Positions 56,195 to 64,000 of a stretch of 64,000 nt of DNA are shown in pieces. Position 1 is the first letter of the stretch; each line of letters begins with the position of its first letter. A program made the translations under genes and the position numbers. This stretch comes from Clavaria fumosa (taxonomy: Eukaryota; Basidiomycota; Agaricomycetes; Agaricales; Clavariaceae), in NCBI GenBank assembly GCA_951802425.1, contig OX637799.1, positions 682,001-746,000 of the forward strand. The letters are read 5' to 3'. Under the pieces are notes generated by a model. The model saw only the letters and a program-made list of their open reading frames with translations. It searched no databases and was not told the origin of the DNA.

Positions 56195-58660
56195 TCAAAC
56201 AAAAGACACCGTGAGAGAGCATGCTGCCTGGGGGTGCTTGCGGTGGAAGTCCGCGATGGCTTTGGCTGCATCTTTCAGGTTCACCTTAGGTTCCCATGTA
56301 TTGTCCTCATGGGGGTAACCTGTCCACTTGACAAGGTACTGTAGCCTCCATCTGTGTTTCTGACTTTTCAGTACCTCTTCCACGTTGTATTGTAGGTGAT
56401 TGTCAATTAGTTCTGAGGGTGGGTGTTTGTCTGGTGTCTGATTAGGGAATTTACCTTCTACATATGGTGTGAGTAGCACTTTGTTGAATATCGGGTGAAT
56501 CTTCCACATGACTGGTAGGTTGAGTCGATATGCAGATGGTCCCACCTTTTCTACTACTATGAAGGGGCCAACTCTTCTGTCTGTGAGTTTTCCGATGGTC
56601 GCTCCGTGTTCAGGTTTGTGGCATCTAGCCAGACCAGGTTCCCCTTCTTGTAGTCAAGTGTTTTTTTGTTTTTGTGTTTGTCATAAGCAGTTTTCATGTA
56701 TTGTGTGGCTTTTTCCATGGCTTTCTTTGTGTTTTCTCTGGCTTTCTGTAGTTTTGTGGCAAAGTCAGAAGCTTCCGGCATGTGTGGCATGTTGGGCAGG
56801 CTGATGTTCCCCATACGAGGGTGGAATCCATAATTTAGGTAGAAGGGGCTATACTTAGTGGTGGAATGTTGCCAGTTGTTTAGAGCGAACTCTGCCATGG
56901 GTAACCAGTCTGACCAGTCATCTTGCATGAAGTCAACATACGATCGCAAGTATATCTTGATCTCTTGGTTCATCCTCTTGGTTTGTCCATCAGTTTGTGG
57001 GTGGTAAGCCGTACTTGGATTTCCTTTTATACTGATGATCCTGTAGAACTCTTCCATGAAGTTCGACACAAATTGAGACCCTTGGTCACTTATTACTTTG
57101 CAGGGTACTCCATGGCTGCGAAGGACTCAGTCTTGTAAGATCCTGGCTGCCCCCAGAGCCGTGAGTTTTGTGTCTGTAGCCTCTAGCAAAGTCATCTTCG
57201 TAAGCTTGTCACATATCACAAGAATGGCATTGTGTGTAGCAGATTTTGATAATGGCCCAATAAGGTCCCAAGTAATCGTGTGCCACGGGCAAGGCGGTAT
57301 TGCATGTGGGTGTAGAGGTGCATGCCGTTTCATATGGTCAGGTTTTGTTCTTTGGCATTTCTCACAACTGGCCATGTATTCTGTTATGTCTTCCTTCATT
57401 CCTGGCCAAGTAAATTGTCGAGCAACGCTTTCCAAGGTCTTTTCGGGTCCAGGGTGTCCCCCAAGTGGAGAGTAGCTCTATCAAGACTTTGTGTACTAGA
57501 TCTTGGGGCACCCAGACCTTTCCTTGGTGTCTGAAAAGTCCATCTGCACCTTTTTTGTAGGGCATCACCTAGGGTGGTACAGTGTTTGTGTGTGCTTCCA
57601 GTAATAGTTGGTCAATTGTCAGCTTGGGGATCAGTAATGCAGCAAGGTGATGAGTCAGGAAGACTTGTACTGTAGGTTTTTCGTATTTGTCCGTCCCCTC
57701 CCAATGGTCTGGTCATCGGGATAGTGCATCGGCCTTCATGTTTGTTTTTCCAGGTTTATATTTTACTTCAAAGTTGAAGCACTGTAATTTCGAGTGCCAT
57801 CGCATTTGCCTGGGGTTGAGCTTCTGGCTTTTCTGGAAATATTGAAGATTCACATGGTCAGTATGGATTTCGAAGGGTTCTTTGGCGCCCAATAGATAAT
57901 GGCGCCATTCCTCCAGTCCTCGGATAATGGCTAGAAATTCTTTATCGTACATGGCATAGTTCATCTCCACTGGGGAGAAGGTTTTTGAGATGAAGTCCAC
58001 CAATCGCCAGACACCATCAGGTTGTTGTTGCGACAGTACTCCTCCGGTGGCATAGTTACTTGTGTCCACTTCCATCTTCCATTTGCCTTTGTCTTGCAGG
58101 ATTGCCAATACCACGTCACTTTGCAATATCTCGATCAGGCATCTCCAGGCACATTCTTGTTGGTCTGTCCAAGTGTACAGTGTATTGTCACTCAGGAGTT
58201 CATAGAGTGGCTTGGCAATAGTGGCGAACCCTTGTATGAACCTCTGGAAATAGTTTAACAACCTGATTCCCCATTGGAGGGCATGTTTGTTTTTTGGTAC
58301 AGGCCAGTCAGCTATCCCTCTGCATTTCTTTGGCGAGTGTCGAATATTCCCTTTTGAAACTAACAGCCCTAAGAACGTGACCTCTGGCTGCTCCAGTTTG
58401 CATTTCAACTTGCGGACACAGAGGTCATTTTCCTGGAGCACCTTGAATACTTCGTGTAATAAATGTTGGTGCTCTTCAAGCATCTTCGTTGCAACAAGGA
58501 TGTCATCAATGTACACAAACACTTTGCCAGTGGCTAGCAGTGTACATAGGATGTAATTCATTCTTCATTGGAAGACCGATGGGGCATTCATTAACCCAAA
58601 CTGCATGACTGTGGGCCATACTGTGCTGTATTTGGTGATTATTGCGGCGTATTTTTATGC
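56195..58660 (-). pseudogene. Second-family gypsy pol, C-terminal part (RT end, RNase H, integrase, chromodomain)
   Basis: In minus order it has the RT tail with YIDDILVATKMLEEH (58500), RNase H (VDTSNYATGGVLSQQQ, DHVNLQYFQKSQKL), integrase zinc region (CEKCQRTKPDH) and core (ITWDLIGPLSKSATHN, VISDQGSQFVSNF, HPQTDGQTKRMNQ). The chromodomain follows (YNVEEVLKSQKHRWRLQYLVKWTGYPHEDNTWEP). Stops include TGA near 57125, 57715 and 58563 and one TAG near 57569. A frame change occurs at about 57430. The element is clearly distinct in sequence from the other gypsy family. Confidence 0.85.
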
Positions 58661-58664
58661 CCAT

Positions 58665-60151
58665 TGTTAGGGCCTGTCCCGTCTCGATAGTAGTGCCGGA
58701 GATCGACTTGTTGGTGACCTATGCTGGAAACTTGCTAAGACCAATCAACTGTTGAGCACAGTCAAGAATGCTTGGTCCCGGAAGGTCGCGAAGATGTCTG
58801 AGAAGATGTAAGAGCGAAGAAAGATAAGTATAGAGGAGGAAGACGTCATTGGGAAGGTCGCGAAGTTGGTAGATGAAGCGTAAAGGAGGAAATTGATGAG
58901 GAGGGGGGAAATGGGTGACACTGAGAGGGTTGCGAAGTCGACCGATGAAGTGTGAAGAAAGGAATAGACAAGGTGGGAGAAAGTGATAATGCTGAGAAGG
59001 TCGCGAGGTCGACCGACGAAGCGTAGAGAAGGAAAAAGACAAGGTGAAAGAAATAGAGAATGCTGGAAGGGTCGCGGTGGTCATGGCGGTGTTGAGAAAT
59101 GTGTCAGTGAAGGCAATGACTTTGCCAACCGACGGGTGAACCTGTAGGGTTCCAAGATCAGTACCAAGACAAATAATAGAGAATACTTAGATCACGCGAG
59201 TTGTAGGAGCGCAGAGGATGAGTTAGAACAGAGTAGAGTGTGTCTTGACGATCTTGTGGTCACCAAGGGAGACAAGACCTATCAATCGCAATGGTTCCAA
59301 GCTTAAAGGGCATACTAGCCTCAAGCTTAAACCAATGTGCGTCAATATCAAGTCTGGAGTACCATAAGTACATGCGAGACCTTATATACGTACATACAGA
59401 GAGTATAATGAAAAAGGGAAAGTACAGAGGTCGCCAGGCAACAAGACTATGGTAGTACGGGGTATGTTTAGTCGTAAAGTGACTAGGCGCATGTTCTACT
59501 AAGGTCACGAGGGGTTAGGTATGCATAGGTAAGGTCGCAAAGATGACCTGTCATGGGTCGTGACCTAATTAAATAAGTATATATGTCACTATAACTACAG
59601 AGGGATTCTCGGATCATAAGTAACGTAATTATAGACGACTGAGGAGAAGAAGGGACGCATATTTGAAGTGTTCATACAGCTGACCGTTGGTGGCGCGTTT
59701 GAGTGTTAAGGTCGCGAGGTCATAAGAGCGATCATGTGGGTGATGCTAGTGATGCAGGTGACCTATGGGCGGGTAGTCACATGGGTAATGTGGGTAATGC
59801 AAGTAACGGTCGTAACGCTGGTAACGTATTGGCGCTGGCAGTGGTAGCGCCGGGGGTGCCGCGTGGCAAGTCACGTGCTGGTGGAAGTAGACGCATATCG
59901 GTGTGTCGCGCATAGGATTGGTGGGTCCGGGTAAAGTATGCGCATAGGGTGAAGTAATAGGAAGCGTTGCGAGTACAGCATGGTGGTCGTGAGTGTCGTG
60001 TGAGTGTGGGGGAGGTTGGAGAGGCTTCTGGAAGGAGACAGCGGGTCCTGGAAGTGTGTAGAGGGACTCACGAGGTTGTAGAGGGTCGTCAGGAAGCTCG
60101 TGGATGTGGGTGAAGTCGGCTTGGGCAAGGCAAAATGAATGGGTCCTGACA
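58665..60151 (-). repeat. Solo LTR (1487 bp) inserted in the RT of the second-family gypsy
   Basis: Minus-strand termini are TGTCAGGACC...GGGCCCTAACA, with a perfect 5-bp target duplication CCCAT at 58660-58664 and 60152-60156. A TATA box (tatataag, about 59391-59399) lies mid-element in the same orientation. The 3' third has four ~68-bp degenerate repeats around ggtcgcgaagtcgaccgac (58785-59070). There is no internal coding region, and RT coding continues on both sides. Its length is unusual for a fungal solo LTR. Confidence 0.8.
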
Positions 60152-61220
60152 CCCATTTTGCTACTGCAATGTTCCAATAGCCCCATTCCACATTGAGACT
60201 TGTAAATATTTCAGCTTCTTTCAGACTGGCTATAGTCTTGTCGATCCTGGGTAGTGGGTATATATCCTTGATGCAAAAGGAATTGAGGCATTTATAATCG
60301 ATGATGGGCCGCAGTTTGTCCCCTTCATCCTTGAAGAAGATTGGGCTTACATAGTCCGATTCTCCCCAGACCAGTTGGCCATTTTGCAGGTTTTCCTTGA
60401 GCCATGCTTTTAAAGCTTCATCTTCCTTACTGGTAAGTGGGTATACCTTTGAACATAGGAACCCAGGGTCATTTTTAAATTTGATTTTGTAATCAACTCT
60501 GGGCAAGGACTTGGGTAGCTTCTGGTTGGTTTTTCCTGCAAATACTTGGGGATATAATGCTTTCCAATCGATCGTGGTGGTTGTATCATGCTGGTTTCGG
60601 AAACCATAAGTGTAATCCACAATATGGCAGTCCTTTTTTTTGCACTTGTCGAAGCAGATGTATTTCTTGAACCATTGAATCCTAGGGTTGTGATACCAGA
60701 GCCAGTCCTGTCCTAGAATCGCACAGTGTCCACTAACTCAACCCATTTGGAACTGCTTGATTTCTACATGTCCTCCTATATTGAGGCGGAGGGCCACAGA
60801 GTGCTTGAAAGCTCCACAGGCATTTGTAGTCCCATCGATATTTTTGAAGATTATAGGGGTGTTGAGTTTTGCAAGGTTCATCTTTTTACCCAGGGCCCAT
60901 TCTAAGTCCATAACAGACATGGTACAGCCAGAGTCAATGAGTAGTTTGATGTCGTAGGTCTCTTTGGTGTCTAATGTGGTCACAAACCCAGGCACATCCA
61001 ATTGTCATTCTCCTCCTTTTCCATATGTGGTTTTAGGGTCAGATTCCCAGTGTACGTCATCATCATATCCTGGTAGTTTCTTAGGGGTGAGGTCTTTGAG
61101 GGTGTGCTTAGCCCTCTCAGCCTCCTTCGACAAAGGGAACAAGGGTGTATCATTGGCAGGTTGTTTTACATGGTGACGGCAAGCAGGAACAATATATATG
61201 GACCCAGCTTTAGCACTCAA
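60152..61220 (-). pseudogene. Second-family gypsy pol, N-terminal part (protease and start of RT)
   Basis: The minus frame from about 61220 (MSAKAGSIYIVPAC...) passes through a protease with LLIDSGCTMSVMDLEW (60925) and AILGQDWLWYHNP. The RT start follows (VDYKIKFKNDPGFL, LRPIIDYKCLNSFCIKDIYPLPRID) and continues into the solo LTR at 60151. TGA codons interrupt near 61003 and 60740. The RT resumes at 58660. Confidence 0.83.
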
Positions 61221-61250
61221 GCGGATCTTTCTTGAAAATCCTGTGGTTCA

Positions 61251-61950
61251 TTGGTAACTTGCCAGTGCTGAGAGCCTCCAAGTGCACCTGGATGGCTAGC
61301 TCTCATGGCACACATTTCCCCACTTCTGGCCACAGCATGGTTAGGTGCTCTGCTGGTCTCACTTCCTCCTTCACCTCAGCCCCAATTCAGGTATGTCTCT
61401 GCTGCAAGATAGTATATTGGGGTATACATGCAGTGGCCACAGGGACAGAAAGGGGGCTGGCACAGTTCTTCTCCCCAGTGGGAGTCCTCCTCTGTCTCTC
61501 ATACAGCTCTATGCAGGCTTGGAGTTATGCAATCTCTTTCTTGTATTCCTCTGCCATTTGGGGGGCACCTGGTACTGCATGAGTTTGGGCCCTTGGGACC
61601 TGCAGATGCATATCGGGCAGGGGGCAGAATCAGACAGCATGGCCAGTCTGGTGGCATTGGAAACAACATCTCTCATTGGCAGGGGCCCATCCTCGGGCCA
61701 TGGCCACATCCAGAGGTCGTGAGAAGGTTGTACCAGGTCGTGGTAGGGTCGCCGCAGGTCTTGCAGAGGTTGCGAAAGGTCACGCAGGGGTCGCGAAAGG
61801 TCATGCAGGGGTCACGATGGGTTGCAGTGTCTGTTCCACAAGTATCCCATCCAGTCGCCTTTGCTGGGCATCAAGTCTTTCTGCCAGCACTTTCCATCCT
61901 CCATAAGTCTCAGGTTCCTGCCAGCACCATTTGCATTGCAATTGATTGAA
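61251..61950 (-). pseudogene. Gag and gag-pol junction fragment of the first gypsy family (copy 3 remnant)
   Basis: The minus strand from about 61930 reads PETYGGWKVLAERLDAQQRRLDG. It then enters a repeat-expanded stretch (20-bp aaggtcrcgcaggggtcgcg units, 61740-61810), a zinc knuckle with CFQCHQTGHA, and the gag-pol junction (PQYTILQQRHT, IQVHLEALSTG), ending at 61251. These match the corresponding parts of copies 1 and 2 at reduced identity. Both ends are abrupt, against hAT sequence on one side and the second gypsy family on the other. Confidence 0.82.
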
Positions 61951-61959
61951 GAAAAAGCA

Positions 61960-62600
61960 GGAGCAGACCTGGAGAACCTCATGCATCAATTCCATCTTGA
62001 CCCATTCGCTCTTGGACAGGTGAAAGTCTAGATACTTCTTCTCCTGAAGGTCAGGAACATCTTCACTGTCATCAGCAAGCTGGATGAAGCGGTTGACAGC
62101 CTAGAGAAGTTTCAGCAATGAATAAGTTCCTGCATCGAGTACTGACCTTTTGGAGCATAAGCATTCGGTCCGGGAAGCTGAATAGAGAGGCCCAGCGTGT
62201 CCTCACCCATTGAAGGAGTTCCAGTTTGGGAACGTTGACCTCAACACACGTTTGATGAAAGAATGCTCGGGCCTGTGGTGATTTGCGGATCTAGTCAAGG
62301 CTTAATAAAAAGATAGCTACAAACATATGAAAATGCTACATGCCTGCTTAACGAGGGCAAGAGCTTTGCCCACAGTGTTGGCAACCTCAAATTCATCATC
62401 ATCATCATCACCTTCATCACTGCCAATATCTCCATCGTCATCACCTTCAATGGCAGCGATCTCCGAGTCCAACTGGTCAAGGTCGATGTCTTCATCAATG
62501 CAAGCATTCTTGAAGGCGGCTCGCACTTTCTTGATGACTTTACTGGTGGGTGTTGGAGCCACAGTCCACAGCAAGACGTTCGGGAAGATCTTCATCGTCT
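61960..62600 (-). pseudogene. hAT transposase fragment
   Basis: The minus frame from 62595 (MKIFPNVLLWTVAPTPT...) has an Asp/Glu-rich run (EGDDDGDIGSDEGDDDDDEFE), KALALVKQ and, after a probable intron, IRKSPQARAFFHQTC, LQWVRTRWASLFSFPDRMLMLQK. A 46-bp intron (GTCAGT...CTCTAG, near 62102-62147) separates AVNRFIQLADDSE and YLDFHLSKSEW. The VRTRWAS...ML block and the SxxEW block are typical of the region before the last catalytic residue of fungal hAT transposases. It is truncated at both ends. Confidence 0.68.
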
Positions 62601-62608
62601 GAGTCCAC

Positions 62609-64000
62609 TAGAGGTGAGCAAATTAATGCATCACATAAGCTAACTACCATAAATAGGTGATGCATCAACAAGGGTAATTAGCTTCTGTGCCTTCGTGCTT
62701 GCCATGCCTTGCATCGTCATGCATTACCCCGTCCCAGCCGTCATGCATCACCCCCATCCCGCCATCATGCATCACCCCCATCCCGCCGTCATGCATCACC
62801 CCATCCTGGGCCCTCACCCTCACCCCTGCCATCGCGCATTGTCCCGCTGTCATGCATCACCCCGTCCCAGCCATCGCTGCCGATCCCGCCGTGTCATGCA
62901 TCACCCCCTCGTTGTCGCTGTTCCCACATTGTCCGTCATGCATTACCCCGCCATTCGGTAACCCGCCGCGTCATGCGTCACCCCCATCCCGCCGTCATGC
63001 ATCACCCCATCCTGGGCCCTCACCCTCACCCCTGCCATCGTGCATTGTCCCGCTGTCATGCATCACCCCGTCCCAGCCATCGCTGCCGATCCCGCCGCGT
63101 CATGCATCACCCCCTCGTTGTTGCTGTTCCCACATTGTCCGTCATGCATTACCCCGCCATTCGGTAACCCGCCGCGTCACGCCACACCTTGCATCGTCAT
63201 GCATCCCCTCAACACCACCTGCTCATCATCGTTATTCTGCACCCATCATGCATCACCCATCACTGCCGATCCCGCCGTGTCATGCATCACCCCCTTGTTG
63301 TCACTGTTCCCACGTTGTCCATCATGCATTACCCCGCCATTCGGTAACCCGCTGCATCACGCCACACCTTGCATCGTCATGCATCCCCTCGACACCACCC
63401 TGCTCATTGTCGTTATTCTGCACCCATCATGCATCACCCATCGCTGCCGATCCCGCCGTGTCATGCATCACCCCCTCGTTGTCGCTGTTCCCACGTTGTC
63501 TGTCATGCATTACCTCACCATTCGGTAACCCGCTGCGTCACGCCACACCTTGCATCGTCCCTGCTCATCATCGTTATTCTGCACCCATCATGCATCACCC
63601 ATCGCTGCCGATCCCGCCGCGTCATGCATCACCCCCTCATTGTCGCTGTTCCATGCCCATCTTGCATCACCCCGCTCGTTGTTGCTATTCTGTGCCCATC
63701 ATGCATGACCCATCACTGCCATTCCCTGCTGCTGTGCATCATGCATCACCCGTTGCCGCCATTCCCGCCACTGCAATCGCGCATTGCTCGTCCCAGCCGT
63801 TGCCGCCATCGTCGCCATCATCGCCATTCGTGCATCACACATGTATCGCTCGTACCCACTATTATACATGCCTGCTTGTCGTTGTTCCTCTGCCGCCATC
63901 ATGTATCATGTATCACCCACTCATTACTCTTTCCCCAGGTCTGGGGTCGCATCCACCCTTACAGTAATGCGTCCCGATGTAGCTCTTCCTGATGTAGCTC
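62609..64000. repeat. Degenerate ATGCATCACCC-rich repeat array
   Basis: The left edge, taggtgagcaaattaatgca-like (62610-62634), resembles the reverse complement of the right edge of the 10.5-13.1 kb inverted repeat. Beyond it, cgtcatgcatcacccc motifs recur throughout. From 62857 a higher-order unit of about 170-205 bp (atcgctgccgatcccgccg...ccccctcgttgtcgctgttcccac...cgccattcggtaacccgc) repeats about five times. Long ORFs (up to 426 codons) are open only because of composition. The array runs off the window. Confidence 0.75.

Larger units (their letters stand above)
54956..61250 (-). mobile_element. Ty3/gypsy element of a second family, 5'-truncated and decayed
   Basis: In minus orientation it has protease (60738-61001), RT (split by a solo LTR), RNase H (57713-58100), integrase (57435-56557), chromodomain (56545-56195), an extra ORF (56085-55518), a purine tract and one LTR (55293-54956). 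The 5' LTR and gag are absent. At its 5' side it joins, at 61251, a gag-pol junction fragment of the first gypsy family. Many in-frame TGA codons and frameshifts are present. It carries no complete ORF. Confidence 0.85.

Noticed and set aside
54956..61250. Envelope-like gene making this an errantivirus-type element
   Set aside because: The extra ORF at 55518-56085 has no visible signal peptide, transmembrane segment or fusion-peptide-like stretch.
62687..63992. Overlapping ORFs of 426, 207 and 162 codons
   Set aside because: His/Pro/Ser-rich translations of the ATGCATCACCC array in all three plus frames.
1..64000. tRNA or rRNA genes
   Set aside because: No cloverleaf with A/B box motifs or rRNA signature was recognised by eye. 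A tRNAscan or rRNA covariance search would be decisive.

Overview
This window is fungal nuclear DNA, most likely from an Agaricomycete (mushroom-forming basidiomycete). The evidence is the mix of chromodomain-bearing Ty3/gypsy elements, a Ty1/copia element, a Tad-like LINE, a Helitron, hAT-type MITEs, and genes with many short introns whose protein families (TET/JBP-like oxygenase, JmjC, Ulp1) are typical accessory genes of such genomes. There are no bacterial-style operons. I saw no rRNA, tRNA or CRISPR array.

Layout. 0.4-10 kb: a truncated Helitron on the minus strand, cut by a 0.3 kb hAT MITE, an unassigned 0.9 kb segment and a complete Ty3/gypsy chromovirus (2923-8819, 5-bp TSD CCATC). 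10.5-13.1 kb: a large GC-rich inverted repeat. 13.7-15.1 kb: two non-autonomous hAT elements with 8-bp TSDs. 15.3-21.3 kb: a third hAT-type MITE holding a Ty1/copia element (15788-20779, TSD TCGAT). 21.4-31.8 kb: a Tad-like LINE split by an inverted-repeat (foldback) element, which is itself split by a second, reverse-oriented copy of the same gypsy family (23925-29795, TSD ACTGG).

32.3-53.3 kb is different. It is intron-rich and gene-bearing, and almost every recognisable gene is chromatin- or SUMO-related: a TET/JBP-like 2OG-Fe(II) oxygenase, two paralogues with a PHD-like zinc finger, a Ulp1/SENP cysteine protease, a JmjC protein, and a divergently transcribed protein with an acidic-then-basic tail. 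A Harbinger-like DDE transposase fragment and many short repeats lie between them. I regard this as the most interesting part: a transposon-bounded cluster of epigenetic genes. No complete transposase for it is visible.

53.7-62.6 kb: tandem repeats, then a decayed gypsy element of another family. It sits between fragments of a third copy of the first gypsy family, contains a 1.5-kb solo LTR, and is followed by an hAT transposase fragment. 62.6-64 kb: a degenerate ATGCATCACCC-rich repeat whose edge resembles that of the 10.5-13.1 kb inverted repeat.

A theme across the window is that nearly all premature stops are TGA where a related copy or the family context indicates an arginine-type codon (CGA to TGA). 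The LTR pairs differ only by transitions. This fits C-to-T decay at CpG sites (cytosine methylation or a RIP-like process) in a region that also encodes a putative 5-methylcytosine oxidase. Exon boundaries are my own reading and approximate. Homology calls come from recognising motifs, not from searches.
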